Assembly (NCBI RefSeq): GCF_002002725.1
Contig: NZ_MUNW01000059.1
Coordinates: forward strand, 186,001 to 250,000
DNA: 64,000 nucleotides
Reading direction: 5' to 3'
Source of the DNA: Sinorhizobium sp. A49
GTDB taxonomy: Bacteria > Pseudomonadota > Alphaproteobacteria > Rhizobiales > Rhizobiaceae
Shown here: one piece after another, positions 32,181 through 42,344 of the stretch
How the letters are laid out: every line of letters starts with the position of its first letter
Position numbering within the stretch: position 1 is the stretch's first letter
Made by a program: the position numbers and the translations under genes
The notes under the pieces: generated by a model
Databases searched by the model: none
What the model was told of the DNA's origin: nothing
Seen by the model: the letters and a program-made list of their open reading frames with translations, nothing else

Positions 32181-33037
32181 GCGCCGGCATCCAGCGCCAG
32201 CAGATGGCGTCGCGCCTCAAACAGCATGATGCCGGTGGCGATGGCGAGATTGAGGGAATCGGCGCGCCCTGCCTGCGGAATGCGGGCAAGCGCTCCGGCC
32301 TCGCGGGCAAGCTCTTCGGGAAGGCCAGCCTGTTCGTTGCCCATCAAAAGCACCACCGGCTTCGACTTGTAGTCGATCGTCCGGTAGTCGACCGAACCGG
32401 CAAGATGCGTGGCCACGACTTTGACGCCGGCCTGCTTCTGCCATTTGACGAAGTCGTCGGCGCTGGCGCGCACGATCGGCATGGCGAACACCGAACCCAT
32501 GGTCGCCCGCACGGTTTCAAGCGAGAAAGGATCCGTCGTTTCCCCAACGAGAATGATGCCGGAGGCGCCGGCCGCATCGGCCGTGCGGATAATCGTGCCG
32601 AGATTGCCGGGATCACGAACGCGGTCGAGCGCCACATAGGTCTCGCCGAGCTCGGGGCGGATATCCTTCAGCGCCCGGTAGCGCTGCTCGAAGATGCCAA
32701 CGACCATCTGCGGATTGTCGCGCCGGGTGATCGTCGACAGCACCTTCTCGCTGACTTCCAGCACCAGCCCGCCGCGGGCAAAGGTCTTGGCCGCCACCTG
32801 TTCCACATGCGGCTTGCCCTTGGCGGCCTTGGCGTAGATCAGCGTCTTGATCTTCCAGCCGAGATCGAGCGCGTCGATCACCAGCTTCAAGCCCTCGGCC
32901 ATGAAGGACCGCGTCTCGTCGCGATGCTTCTTCTGCGCCAGCAGCTTGATGTCTTTGATGATCGGATTGGTGAGGCTGGTGACTTCCTTCACCTGCCCGA
33001 CCCGGCCTGCGCCGTGTTCGCTTCTGTCATTGCTCAT
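32177..33037 (-). CDS. TrmH/SpoU family RNA 2'-O-methyltransferase
   Basis: A 286-aa methyltransferase likely acting on rRNA or tRNA. The N-terminal substrate-binding portion (about residues 15-110, with [13 protein letters not shown]) is followed by the SPOUT knot: [32 protein letters not shown] and [17 protein letters not shown], the three SpoU motifs. The start ATG at 33037 shares one base with the stop of the upstream methyltransferase gene (TAATG), and the stop overlaps lspA, so the three are one transcription unit. The exact target nucleotide is not deducible. Confidence 0.9.
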   Translation of the reverse strand: MSNDRSEHGAGRVGQVKEVTSLTNPIIKDIKLLAQKKHRDETRSFMAEGLKLVIDALDLGWKIKTLIYAKAAKGKPHVEQVAAKTFARGGLVLEVSEKVLSTITRRDNPQMVVGIFEQRYRALKDIRPELGETYVALDRVRDPGNLGTIIRTADAAGASGIILVGETTDPFSLETVRATMGSVFAMPIVRASADDFVKWQKQAGVKVVATHLAGSVDYRTIDYKSKPVVLLMGNEQAGLPEELAREAGALARIPQAGRADSLNLAIATGIMLFEARRHLLALDAGA

Positions 33038-34188
33038 TACGGCACCCAACGGCTGAAGAGAGATGTCGAAAGCGCCCGTCCCGGCTCGCGGCCGTCGAGC
33101 CCGCCTTCGCGGATGATGAGTTCGCCCGATTCGACCCGACCACCACGGCCGCGCATCGTCTCGCGCATCAGTTCATGGATCGAGTAGAAACTGGCCCGGA
33201 TCGAATATGCCGTCAGCACTAGGCCGCGGGCCTCGGGCGACAGGATCTCGCGGCAGATGTCGAGCATCGCCGCCAGATGGTCGAAAAGTTGCCAGACCTC
33301 GCCGTTCGGACCACGCCCGAACTTCGGCGGGTCGGTCAGGATTATGTCATAGCGGCTGCCGCGCCGTTCCTCGCGCTGGATGAACTTCATCGCGTCGTCA
33401 CAGATCCAGCGGATCGGCAGCTTTTCAGCGCGCGCCAGTGCCTGGTTCTCCCGGGCCCAGCCGATCGCCTTCTTCGAGGCGTCGACATGGGTCACCTCGG
33501 CACCGGCCTTGGCCGCGATCAGCGAGGCAACCCCGGTGTAGCCGAAGAGGTTGAGAACCTTGAGCGGACGGCGGGACGCCTCCACCTGATCCTTTACCCA
33601 GCTCCAGTGCGCGAGCTGCTCGGGGAAGACGCCGACGTGGCGGAAGGAGGTGAAACGGCCATGGAAGTCGGTGCCCAGTAGCTGCATCGGCCAGGTCTCG
33701 CCAAGAACCGCGCCTGGAAACCGCCAGCGGCCCATGCCGTCCTCGTCGGTATCGCCGGTGAAGATCGCGTCGGCGTTTTCCCACACGCTATCGGGCAGGG
33801 TTCGCGGCCAGAGCGCCTGCGCCTCGGGGCGCACGATGCGATAAGGTCCGTACTGCTCGAGCTTTTCGCCGGCGCCGCTGTCGATCAGATGATAGCCGGA
33901 AACGCCCGACGTCTCCAGAATAAGCGGCACATGTTCGCCCGGCTTGTCGCCGGAGCGGCGGGGGATGACGCGAACCGGAGCCTCGCTTTCGGCCTGTGCC
34001 CGCGGCGGCCTGTCGCGCGGCTCTACGGCTTTTGCCGTCGCCTGGACGGCGGCACGCTCCTTGAAGTCGCCTGACTTGGCAAAAGGTGGACGCTTCTTGT
34101 CAAGGCGGCCACCACCACGCGCCTCGGCTCCGCGGCCCTTCGCCGTCGTCACGGAGGCATTCTTCGACCGCCGGTCCTTTTCCTTCAC
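33037..34188 (-). CDS. Class I SAM-dependent rRNA methyltransferase, RlmI/RlmK-like
   Basis: A 383-aa protein. The C-terminal two-thirds has the Rossmann methyltransferase fold: VLNLFGYTGVASLIAAKAGAEVTHVDASKKAI (SAM motif I) and DIILTDPPKFGRGPNGEVW (catalytic motif IV). The first 90 residues are Lys/Arg-rich and low-complexity, plausible as an RNA-binding tail. I choose the GTG at 34188 because AGGGA lies about 7 nt upstream. The frame is open to 34428 with an ATG at 34263, so a longer N-terminus remains possible. It heads the unit with the TrmH-family gene and lspA. Confidence 0.82.
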   Translation of the reverse strand: MKEKDRRSKNASVTTAKGRGAEARGGGRLDKKRPPFAKSGDFKERAAVQATAKAVEPRDRPPRAQAESEAPVRVIPRRSGDKPGEHVPLILETSGVSGYHLIDSGAGEKLEQYGPYRIVRPEAQALWPRTLPDSVWENADAIFTGDTDEDGMGRWRFPGAVLGETWPMQLLGTDFHGRFTSFRHVGVFPEQLAHWSWVKDQVEASRRPLKVLNLFGYTGVASLIAAKAGAEVTHVDASKKAIGWARENQALARAEKLPIRWICDDAMKFIQREERRGSRYDIILTDPPKFGRGPNGEVWQLFDHLAAMLDICREILSPEARGLVLTAYSIRASFYSIHELMRETMRGRGGRVESGELIIREGGLDGREPGRALSTSLFSRWVP

Positions 34189-34502
34189 GCTGAGATCCCT
34201 GGGCTTTGTTTTGTCACGAGGCGCTGCCCTTGCGAATATTGGATGCAATCGGGCCGGCACCATGAGGTATGCCGCCGCACCCCGGAATTCGAGGCGAGGC
34301 GTGTCTAGTTGCTGCAAATAGCACCGCTCATGCTCTTGGCAAAGCCGTTTCCGATTTGCCAAGATCAGTGCGGGAGCGAGAGTTGCATCAATCCATCGGT
34401 CGAAAACGAATTCAGGACAGGATTGCAAGGCGAATTCAGAGAATTACATGAACCTTCGCGCGCCCTGCTGGCCGCGCGGCACTGTCAATGGGAGGAATGC
34501 GC
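34189..34502. other. Divergent promoter region, no separate gene seen
   Basis: This 314-bp stretch separates the RlmI-like gene from the CoxG-like gene. It presumably holds divergent promoters. Part of it (up to 34428) stays open in the frame of the RlmI-like gene, but the residues have no family character. No other element was recognised. Confidence 0.4.
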
Positions 34503-34961
34503 ATGGACATGACCGGCGAAGAACGCATCTCGGCACCGCGTGATGCCGTTTGGCGTGGCCTCAACGACCCGGATATCCTGAAGCGATGCATCCCCGGCTG
34601 TCAGTCGATCGAGATGAAATCGCCGACCGAGCTTTCGGCCGTGGTCAAGATCAAGATCGGTCCGGTCTCGGCCTCCTTTACCGGCGACGTCATCCTGTCA
34701 AATCTCAACCCGCCCGAAAGCTACACGATTTCAGGCGAAGGCAAGGGCGGCATTGCCGGTTTTGCCAAGGGTGGCGCGGATGTGACCCTGGTCGACGACG
34801 GTGCGGAGACGCTGCTACGCTACGACGTCAAGGCGCAGATCGGCGGCAAGCTGGCACAGCTCGGCTCCCGGCTGGTCGATTCGACCGCCAAGAAGCTGGC
34901 GCAGCAGTTCTTTACGGATTTCAGCGCCGCTGTCGGTGGACCTGCGGAAGCGGTCGGCTAA
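34503..34961 (+). CDS. CoxG-like SRPBCC protein (carbon monoxide dehydrogenase subunit G family)
   Basis: A 152-aa START/SRPBCC-fold protein. Family motifs include RISAPRDAVWRGLNDPDILKRCIPGCQSIE near the N-terminus and the C-terminal helix with KLAQLGSRLVDSTAKKLAQQFF. In CO-dehydrogenase clusters CoxG anchors the enzyme to the membrane, but no cox genes are nearby, so the role here is unknown. The ATG at 34503 follows GGAGGA by 6 nt. It is convergent with the LapA-like gene. Confidence 0.85.
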   Translation: MDMTGEERISAPRDAVWRGLNDPDILKRCIPGCQSIEMKSPTELSAVVKIKIGPVSASFTGDVILSNLNPPESYTISGEGKGGIAGFAKGGADVTLVDDGAETLLRYDVKAQIGGKLAQLGSRLVDSTAKKLAQQFFTDFSAAVGGPAEAVG

Positions 34962-34980
34962 AGGGCGACCGCCCTCGCTT

Positions 34981-35325
34981 TCAGCTCTGCGGGGCGGCGA
35001 GTGTTGCCTGGGTGGCCAGCTTCTCCGCCTGGCTGCGGTGCTTTTCAGCTTCGCGGTGCCATTTCAGCGCCTCGGTTGCCTCGTTGCGTGCGCGCCGACG
35101 ATACTTGCCCTGGCTGAACCAGGTGGCGGCGGCACCGAGGATCAGACCGACGACGACGGCGAGAAACAGGAAGACGAAGAAGGGCGCACTGACCGACAGC
35201 AGGCTGTCTTCGGGCCGAAATGGATTGAGGGCCAACGTGACGCTCTGACGATTGGCGACGCTGAGCACGATCAGGATGACACCGACCGGGACGAGGAAAA
35301 CGATGTTGATCAGTTTCTTGAGCAT
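34981..35325 (-). CDS. LapA-domain (DUF1049) membrane protein
   Basis: A 114-aa protein with two membrane segments (about residues 3-20 and 45-65: LLSVSAPFFVFLFLAVVVGLI), the usual LapA hairpin, then a basic, coiled-coil-like tail (KYRRRARNEATEALKW). E. coli LapA acts with LapB in controlling LPS synthesis; lapB is not seen here. It is 83 bp downstream of ihfB on the same strand. Confidence 0.8.
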   Translation of the reverse strand: MLKKLINIVFLVPVGVILIVLSVANRQSVTLALNPFRPEDSLLSVSAPFFVFLFLAVVVGLILGAAATWFSQGKYRRRARNEATEALKWHREAEKHRSQAEKLATQATLAAPQS

Positions 35326-35408
35326 TCGGCGCTCCCGTTTTCCGGATCATCGCACAGGCCTCAGCGGCGACGACGACAATCCGGATTCATGACGATCGGG
35401 CAGGACGA

Positions 35409-35708
35409 TCAGTCTTCTTCGTCGTTCATGCCCGGGTTCAGCCGCTCGCGCAGCTCCTTGCCGGTCTTGAAGAACGGCACCCACTTTTCCTCGACGAAAA
35501 CGGAATCGCCGGTGCGTGGATTGCGGCCGGAGCGGGACGGCCGGTTCTTGACCGAGAAGGCACCGAAACCGCGCAGTTCGACACGGTTTCCGGCAGCCAG
35601 CGCGTCTGTGATCTCATCGAGCACCGCGTTGACGATGTTTTCGACGTCGCGGTGGTAGAGATGCGGATTGCGAGCTGCAACAATCTGCACCAGTTCTGAC
35701 TTGATCAC
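35409..35708 (-). CDS. ihfB: Integration host factor beta subunit
   Basis: A DNA-bending protein used among others at sigma-54 promoters. The 99-aa protein has the HU/IHF signature [21 protein letters not shown], including the DNA-intercalating arm. The GTG at 35708 gives the normal N-terminus ([14 protein letters not shown]) and has AAGGGGG about 6 nt upstream; an ATG at 35768 would add 20 unrelated residues. It is downstream of sppA on the same strand, a common rhizobial arrangement. Confidence 0.95.
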   Translation of the reverse strand: MIKSELVQIVAARNPHLYHRDVENIVNAVLDEITDALAAGNRVELRGFGAFSVKNRPSRSGRNPRTGDSVFVEEKWVPFFKTGKELRERLNPGMNDEED

Positions 35709-35837
35709 TGTCGCCCCCTTAAATTCTTGTTTGTTTTGCTTTTTCGGTCTGCATTGTGATTGCCGCAAGACAATGACCGGCGCTCATCGGGCGCGGACGG
35801 CCACATTACGGATCAGGCTGGGCATATGCTGCCATCC

Positions 35838-36797
35838 TCATTGAGCATCAACCTGCCAAACCGAAACAAGACCGTCAAGAAACAACTTGTCACCCCCGAT
35901 TTTTTCGAGGCCTTTCATCGCCGGAAAAGCGTCATATCCCAACATCTTGACCCACTCGGAGACGGCCGATCCGAGGCCGAATGGCAGGGTCTGTCGCGGC
36001 GCTTCCCAATCAACCACGGCGAGGTCCTTCGACACCTTCCTGTCGGCCAGGAAGGCGCGGATTTCGTCGTCACCGCCAAGCTTGTCGACGAGTTTGAGGC
36101 CGAGCGCCTGTCGTCCGGTGAAAATCCGTCCGTCGGCAAGCAGGAGAGCCTCGTCGCGCGACAGCTTGCGGCGGTCTGCAACGAGGTCGACGAACCAGCC
36201 ATAGCTGTCGTCGATCATTGCCTGGATCATCGCCTTGGCTTCGTCGCTCGGTGGGTGGAAGGGCGACGGCTCGGCCTTCAGCGGTCTGGACTTGATCGAT
36301 TCCAGCGAGACGCCAAGCTTGTCCATCAGCTCCTTGACCTGGGGATACTGGAAGATGACGCCGATCGAGCCGGTGATCGAGCTTTCGCCGGCAACAATCG
36401 TATCGCCGGCAAGCGCGATCATGTAGCCGGCGGAGGCAGCCAGCGTGCGGATGTCGGAGACGACGGGCTTCTTGGCGGCGACCTTGCGGATCGCCTTGTA
36501 GATGACCTCGCCGCCATAGGTGGTGCCGCCGGGCGACGATATGGTCACCACCAGTGCCTTGACGGAATCGTTGTCCTCGATCCGCTGGAGCCGCTCCAGC
36601 AATTCGCGGTCGTCCTGGATCAGGCCCGAAATCGTCACGCGGGCGACATGATCGCGGGCACGTCCTGCGCTGTCGGCCCAGCCCGACCAGGAAAGCGTCA
36701 CCAGAGCCACAACGGCAAGCAGGCCGGCGACGATCCAGCGCCAGAAGCTGAGCTTCCTGCGCAGGCTGCGGCGATCGGCGATGGCAAGTTCATCCAT
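35838..36797 (-). CDS. sppA: Signal peptide peptidase SppA, S49 family
   Basis: A 319-aa inner-membrane serine protease that degrades released signal peptides. One membrane helix lies at about residues 21-42. The active-site Ser is in TLAASAGYMIALAGDTIVA and the catalytic Lys is expected in the SLESIKSRPLKAEPSPFH region. The single S49 domain makes it the short, tetrameric type rather than the double-domain E. coli form. It is divergent from lptC, with a 261-bp AT-rich gap. Confidence 0.92.
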   Translation of the reverse strand: MDELAIADRRSLRRKLSFWRWIVAGLLAVVALVTLSWSGWADSAGRARDHVARVTISGLIQDDRELLERLQRIEDNDSVKALVVTISSPGGTTYGGEVIYKAIRKVAAKKPVVSDIRTLAASAGYMIALAGDTIVAGESSITGSIGVIFQYPQVKELMDKLGVSLESIKSRPLKAEPSPFHPPSDEAKAMIQAMIDDSYGWFVDLVADRRKLSRDEALLLADGRIFTGRQALGLKLVDKLGGDDEIRAFLADRKVSKDLAVVDWEAPRQTLPFGLGSAVSEWVKMLGYDAFPAMKGLEKIGGDKLFLDGLVSVWQVDAQ

Positions 36798-37058
36798 GTG
36801 GGTTTCTCCCGAATTGTTGGCGCAGCTTCTGTCCGTTTTCGATCGGGCATGTTATCTGCACGGCAAGTGGCATACTCAATAGACGCGGTCGGTCCCGGTT
36901 AAAAGCCGTGCCCGCCGTTTTCCTGTCTTCACGAAGTTTTTTGCGGCAGCATTGTACGGCGGCAAAAAATATCCATATTTGCGACAACTTACACGAATGT
37001 ATGTAAAACGCGGCTCTCGCGAGAACGCTGAAAAGCAACGGAACCAACAGGTCTTCAC

Positions 37059-37727
37059 ATGTTAGATCATGCGCCAGCCCCCGGCTTTTTTGCCGACACG
37101 GGTGCGAGCTCGTCGGACGCCTACGCGCTCGCCGCGCGGCATTCGGCGCGCGTCAGGCGCCTGAAGATCATCCTGCCCGTGGTGGCCGGTATCATCGCGG
37201 CGATCTTTGCGGTCATTTCCTTCGTGCGCGCCTTCATGCCAGTCGATCTGCAACTCGATAGCGCAACGATCGAGGACGGCAAGATCGTCATGCAGAACCC
37301 TGCCATTGCCGGGCGCAACAAGCAGGGCATCAGCTATTCGATGAAGGCGCAGCGCGCGCTGCAGGATATCGTCAATCCCGATATCATCACGCTGCAGACG
37401 ATCCATGCCGAAATGCCGGTCAACGAAAAGCTGATCGCCACGGTGGACGCGACCAACGGTATCTACGATCGCGGCGCCAATACGCTCGATATGAACGCCC
37501 CGTTCACGATTACCATGAATAATGGCGTCAACGCCGACTTCCAGTCGGCCTATCTGGACATCAATGCCGGCGAAATGGAAACGAAACAACCGATTGCGAT
37601 CAGCATGAAGGGTGGTTCGATCATTGCGCAGCGGCTGCGAATGACGGATAAGGGACGCATAGTAACATTTGAGGGCATGGTCAGGGTCAATCTCGAACCC
37701 ACCGCCATCCGCAAGAACACGAATTAG
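37059..37727 (+). CDS. lptC: LPS export protein LptC
   Basis: A bitopic inner-membrane protein that passes LPS from LptBFG to LptA. The 222 aa include one membrane helix at about residues 35-58 (IILPVVAGIIAAIFAVISFV) and a periplasmic beta-jellyroll with the LptC-type segments LDSATIEDGKIVMQNP and NGIYDRGANTLDMNAPF. It heads the plus-strand lptC-lptA-lptB-rpoN-hpf-ptsN block; lptA follows after 14 bp. Confidence 0.92.
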   Translation: MLDHAPAPGFFADTGASSSDAYALAARHSARVRRLKIILPVVAGIIAAIFAVISFVRAFMPVDLQLDSATIEDGKIVMQNPAIAGRNKQGISYSMKAQRALQDIVNPDIITLQTIHAEMPVNEKLIATVDATNGIYDRGANTLDMNAPFTITMNNGVNADFQSAYLDINAGEMETKQPIAISMKGGSIIAQRLRMTDKGRIVTFEGMVRVNLEPTAIRKNTN

Positions 37728-37741
37728 GATCTGGTGCATCC

Positions 37742-38299
37742 ATGTCGGTACCCGCTACATTTTTCAGGATTTCAGCCAGCTTGGCCGTTGCCGGCATCGG
37801 CGCATTGATGATTGTTTCGGGCGCTTCAGCCCAGGCCACATCGAGCAAGATGAAGGGCCTCGAACTGTCGAACGACAAGCCGATCCAGATCGAAAGCGAC
37901 AAGCTTGAAATCAAGGACCCGGAAAGCAAGGCGATCTTCACCGGCAACGTCAAGGTCGTACAGGGCACCACGACGCTTCAGGCCGGCAGCATGACGGTCT
38001 TCTACAAGTCCGGTGGCGGCTCGGTCTCGAGCGGCGACGCCGACATCGATCGCATCGAAGTCAGCCAGCGCGTCTTCCTGAGCTCCGGCACGCAGCAGGC
38101 GACCGCCGACAGCGGCGAGTTCGACATGACCAAGCAGACCTTCGTCCTGAAGGGCGACAAGGTCGTGCTGTCGGAAGGCAAGAACGTCTTCGTCGGATGC
38201 CAGTTGAATGTGCAGATGAACACGGGCGAAGCGCAGCTTGATGCGTGTGGCGGTCGGGTACAGATTCAGCTCGACCCGAAGTCGCAGAAGAAGAACTGA
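37742..38299 (+). CDS. lptA: LPS transport periplasmic protein LptA
   Basis: The periplasmic bridge component of LPS transport. The 185-aa precursor has a Sec signal peptide (about residues 1-31, cleaved near SGASAQA) and the OstA/LptA jellyroll with PIQIESDKLEIKDPESKAIFTGNVKV and a C-terminal GCQLNVQMNTGEAQLDACGG. It contains two cysteines late in the domain. It lies between lptC and lptB in the canonical order. Confidence 0.93.
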   Translation: MSVPATFFRISASLAVAGIGALMIVSGASAQATSSKMKGLELSNDKPIQIESDKLEIKDPESKAIFTGNVKVVQGTTTLQAGSMTVFYKSGGGSVSSGDADIDRIEVSQRVFLSSGTQQATADSGEFDMTKQTFVLKGDKVVLSEGKNVFVGCQLNVQMNTGEAQLDACGGRVQIQLDPKSQKKN

Positions 38300-38312
38300 C
38301 GTAGATCCGCTC

Positions 38313-39131
<819 letters not shown>

Positions 39132-39274
39132 CGTGATCCGCGGGCGAATCCGACATCTCGGCCCGCGGTCGCGCTTGACCAAACCTCTCCAATAAGCAAT
39201 TTTTGGGCCAAATGAAAAACCGGGCCGCCCAATGACGCGACCGGTGGAAATTTCGTCGGGAGTTTCAGGTCCGC

Positions 39275-40834
39275 ATGGCATTGTCGGCCAGCCTTCATCT
39301 GCGCCAGTCCCAGTCGCTGGTCATGACCCCGCAGCTGATGCAATCGATTCAGCTGCTGCAGATGACGCACCTGGAGCTCAACCAGTTCATCGCGCAGGAA
39401 GTCGAGAAGAATCCGCTGCTCGAGCTTCAGGGCAATGACGACGACTTCGGCGGCAGCTCCGAACACGGCAGCCGCGAAGAGCCGACGTCCGGATCCGGCG
39501 AGGATTTCGGCGCAACGGAGGAGGCGTCGGGCCAGCGAGACCTCTACGACAACGCCATGGCAACCGGAGGCGAGCGTCTCAACGAACAGCTCGACGCGGA
39601 CTTCGGCAACGTCTACCAGGACGATACGGCGCCGCAACGCGCCGACGCGCCGGAACTGCTCGGCCAATGGAAGTCGATGCCCGGCAGCGGTGAAGGCGGC
39701 GACTACGATTTCGACGACTTCGTCGCCGGCACCAAGAGCCTGCGCGAGACGCTTCTGGAGCAACTGCCCTTTGCGCTCTCCGTCGCATCCGACCGGCTGA
39801 TCGCCCAGCACCTGATCGACCAGCTCGATGAGGCAGGCTACCTGCAGGCCGACCTGCAGGAGGTCGCTGAGCGCCTCGGCGCCGCCAGCGCCGATGTCAC
39901 GCGCGTCCTTCTCACCTTGCAGCAGTTCGACCCGCCGGGCGTGTTTGCACGCACACTCAGCGAATGTCTTGCGATCCAGCTGCGCCTTCGCGATCGACTC
40001 GATCCGGCGATGGAGGCTCTCGTCGCCAACCTGGAGCTTCTGGCCCGGCGCGATTTCGCCAACCTCAAGAAAATCTGCGGCGTTGACGAAGAAGACCTGA
40101 TCGACATGCTGGCCGAGATCCGCAAGCTCGACCCGAAGCCGGGCACGAGCTTCGAGACCAGCGTCAGCGAAGCGATCGTTCCCGATATCGTCGTGCGGGC
40201 AGCACCTGACGGGACCTGGCTCATCGAGCTCAATCCGGACGCCCTGCCGCGCGTCCTCGTCAATCAGGCCTATTTCACCTCCGTGTCACGCGGCACCGAA
40301 AAGAACAGCGCCGACCAGGCCTTTCTCAACGAATGCCTGCAGACCGCCAACTGGCTCACCCGCAGTCTCGATCAACGCGCCAAAACGATCATGAAGGTCG
40401 CCGCCGAGATCGTTCGCCAGCAGGATGCGTTCCTCGTCCATGGCGTCGGGCATCTGCGGCCCTTGAACCTGAAAACCGTGGCGGACGCTATCAAGATGCA
40501 CGAGTCGACGGTCAGCCGCGTCACCTCGAACAAGTACATGCTGACACCGCGCGGGCTGTTCGAATTGAAGTACTTCTTCACCGTGTCGATCAGCTCGGCC
40601 GAGGGCGGTGACAGCCATTCGGCCGAAACCGTGCGTCATCGCATCCGCACGATGATCCATGAGGAAAGGGCCGACGCCGTGCTGTCCGACGACGATATCG
40701 TCGACAACCTCAAGCAGGCCGGCGTCGATATCGCGCGCCGCACGGTTGCGAAATACCGCGAGGCGATGAACATCCCCTCCTCCGTCCAGCGACGGCGGGA
40801 AAAGCGAGCGCTGGCCAAGGTATCGGGCTTCTGA
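39275..40834 (+). CDS. rpoN: RNA polymerase sigma-54 factor
   Basis: Directs transcription of nitrogen, dicarboxylate and, in rhizobia, nif genes from -24/-12 promoters. The 519-aa protein has the Gln-rich activator-interacting region I (LRQSQSLVMTPQLMQSIQLL), an acidic region II, a core-binding region and the C-terminal RpoN box ARRTVAKYRE, followed by a short basic tail. The ATG at 39275 gives the standard N-terminus. It follows lptB with 143 bp and precedes hpf and ptsN, the conserved proteobacterial order. Confidence 0.97.
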   Translation: MALSASLHLRQSQSLVMTPQLMQSIQLLQMTHLELNQFIAQEVEKNPLLELQGNDDDFGGSSEHGSREEPTSGSGEDFGATEEASGQRDLYDNAMATGGERLNEQLDADFGNVYQDDTAPQRADAPELLGQWKSMPGSGEGGDYDFDDFVAGTKSLRETLLEQLPFALSVASDRLIAQHLIDQLDEAGYLQADLQEVAERLGAASADVTRVLLTLQQFDPPGVFARTLSECLAIQLRLRDRLDPAMEALVANLELLARRDFANLKKICGVDEEDLIDMLAEIRKLDPKPGTSFETSVSEAIVPDIVVRAAPDGTWLIELNPDALPRVLVNQAYFTSVSRGTEKNSADQAFLNECLQTANWLTRSLDQRAKTIMKVAAEIVRQQDAFLVHGVGHLRPLNLKTVADAIKMHESTVSRVTSNKYMLTPRGLFELKYFFTVSISSAEGGDSHSAETVRHRIRTMIHEERADAVLSDDDIVDNLKQAGVDIARRTVAKYREAMNIPSSVQRRREKRALAKVSGF

Positions 40835-40855
40835 ACCCGTCAAAAGAGCGCCTTT

Positions 40856-40879
40856 AAGTTAAGGTGCGTTAACTTTTTT
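40856..40879 (+). terminator. Intrinsic terminator of rpoN
   Basis: A 7-bp stem AAGTTAA/TTAACTT with a 6-nt loop is followed by TTTT, 21 bases past the rpoN stop. The stem is AT-rich, so it is a modest terminator and may allow readthrough to hpf. Confidence 0.55.
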
Positions 40880-41071
40880 GCGACCTTCGATTGACTCTCC
40901 GCGACGCAGGGGATATGAGCCCGCCGCAATTGCCGAGGACACGGTCTTCCTCGAGCGGCCGGTACGACCGGCAGGTGCGACACAGAGGCTCCCGCAAGCG
41001 TGAAAGGCTTGGATGACGGGAGCGCTTGGAATAGACTGGCTGCGCAAATCACGAAATAGAGAGGAAACTCC

Positions 41072-41641
41072 ATGAGTGTGCGTGTATCCGGTAAACAAAT
41101 GGAAATCGGCGATTCGTTCCGCGCCCGCATCGGCGACCAGATCGAACAGGCCGTTACCAAATATTTCGACGGAGGATATTCAAGCCAGGTCACTGTGGAA
41201 AAGTCTGGGCCGCGCTTTAGCGCCGACTGCAAGCTTCATCTCGATACGGGCGTGGTTATGCAGGCGAGCGGACAGGCCAACGATCCTCAGGCTGCCTTTG
41301 ACGCAGCGTCGGAGCGCATCGAAAAGCGCCTTCGCCGCTACAAGCGCAAGCTCAAGGACCACCACAACGGTAATGGTCAAGGTACCGAGGTGGCTTACAC
41401 AGTGATGGACTCGGTGCCGTTCGAGGATGACGAAGTCCCCGAGGATTACGCACCGACGATCGTTGCCGAGAGTTCGAAGCAATTGAGGACGATGTCTGTC
41501 GCGAGCGCTGTGATGGCGCTCGACATGACGGATGAGCCCGTTTTGATGTTCCGGACGCCCGGCAAGGCAGAGTTGAATATCGTCTACAGACGCAACGATG
41601 GAAACATTGGCTGGATTGACGCTGCCAATATCAAGGGATGA
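41072..41641 (+). CDS. hpf: Ribosome hibernation promoting factor, long form
   Basis: Inactivates ribosomes as 100S dimers in stationary phase. The 189-aa protein has an N-terminal S30AE/YfiA domain (about residues 1-105, with SVRVSGKQMEIGDSFRARI) and a C-terminal dimerisation domain (about 125-189, EPVLMFRTPGKAELNIVYRR), the mark of the long HPF. A short acidic linker joins them. It lies downstream of rpoN and upstream of ptsN. A terminator follows 12 bases after the stop. Confidence 0.94.
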   Translation: MSVRVSGKQMEIGDSFRARIGDQIEQAVTKYFDGGYSSQVTVEKSGPRFSADCKLHLDTGVVMQASGQANDPQAAFDAASERIEKRLRRYKRKLKDHHNGNGQGTEVAYTVMDSVPFEDDEVPEDYAPTIVAESSKQLRTMSVASAVMALDMTDEPVLMFRTPGKAELNIVYRRNDGNIGWIDAANIKG

Positions 41642-41653
41642 GTGGAAAAGGGG

Positions 41654-41673
41654 AGCGCCGGTGTGCCGGCGCT
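41654..41673 (+). terminator. Intrinsic terminator candidate after hpf
   Basis: A perfect 8-bp stem AGCGCCGG/CCGGCGCT with a TGTG loop lies 12 bases past the hpf stop. The following bases are TCCTCC, so there is no true T run. Confidence 0.55.
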
Positions 41674-41813
41674 TCCTCCACTTGGATCAGCGGACAGGCC
41701 GGAAAATACGACTTTTCTGTGCATGGGACCCGCCAAGACAAAGATGGTTAGAGCCATTGCGACGCATTTGTGATGATGTTGTCCGGCTCTAACCGGCGAA
41801 CGAGGACAAAAGA

Positions 41814-42278
41814 ATGGCATTGGCAGGTCTACTGCACCAAAATGCGATCATCCCGGCCATGAGGGCCAACTCGAAAAAACAGCTCCTTCAGGAATTGGCG
41901 GCAAAAGCGGCAAAGATCACCGGGCTCCCGGAGCGCGAAATTTTCGATGTCATCCTGCAGCGTGAACGGCTCGGCTCTACCGGCGTCGGCAACGGCATCG
42001 CCATTCCGCACGGCAAGCTGAACAACCTGCCATCGATCATCGGGATCTTTGCCCGGTTGGACACGCCGGTGGATTTCGAAGCCCTCGACGACCAGCCTGT
42101 CGACCTCGTCTTCCTGTTGCTTGCGCCCGAAGGCGCCGGCGCCGACCATCTGAAGGCCCTGTCGCGCATCGCCCGCGTGCTGCGCGACCACGATATGGTG
42201 GCAAAGATCCGATCGAGCGATTCCGCCAACGCCATCTACACGCTGCTCAACGAGGACACGACCTCTCACGCCGCCTGA
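41814..42278 (+). CDS. ptsN: Nitrogen-regulatory PTS IIA protein PtsN
   Basis: The terminal phospho-acceptor of the nitrogen PTS (EI-Ntr, NPr, EIIA-Ntr), which in rhizobia controls potassium uptake, ABC transporter activity and carbon/nitrogen balance. The 154-aa protein has the active-site His66 in GNGIAIPHGKLN, the expected LGSTGVGNG segment before it, and no EIIB or EIIC domains. It completes the rpoN-hpf-ptsN order with 172 bp between hpf and ptsN. Confidence 0.95.
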   Translation: MALAGLLHQNAIIPAMRANSKKQLLQELAAKAAKITGLPEREIFDVILQRERLGSTGVGNGIAIPHGKLNNLPSIIGIFARLDTPVDFEALDDQPVDLVFLLLAPEGAGADHLKALSRIARVLRDHDMVAKIRSSDSANAIYTLLNEDTTSHAA

Positions 42279-42296
42279 GCAATCGCCCGCACCTCC

Positions 42297-42344
42297 CGTC
42301 AGTAAATCTGGCTGTCAGCAAATCTGGCCGTCAGTAAATCTGCC
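42297..42344. repeat. Three tandem copies of a 16-bp unit across a stop codon
   Basis: Units at 42297-42312, 42313-42328 and 42329-42344 read CGTCAGTAAATCTGGC with one to two differences each. The third copy contains the stop and last codons of the LuxR-type gene on the minus strand, so the array duplicates that gene's 3' end twice downstream. Confidence 0.85.
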
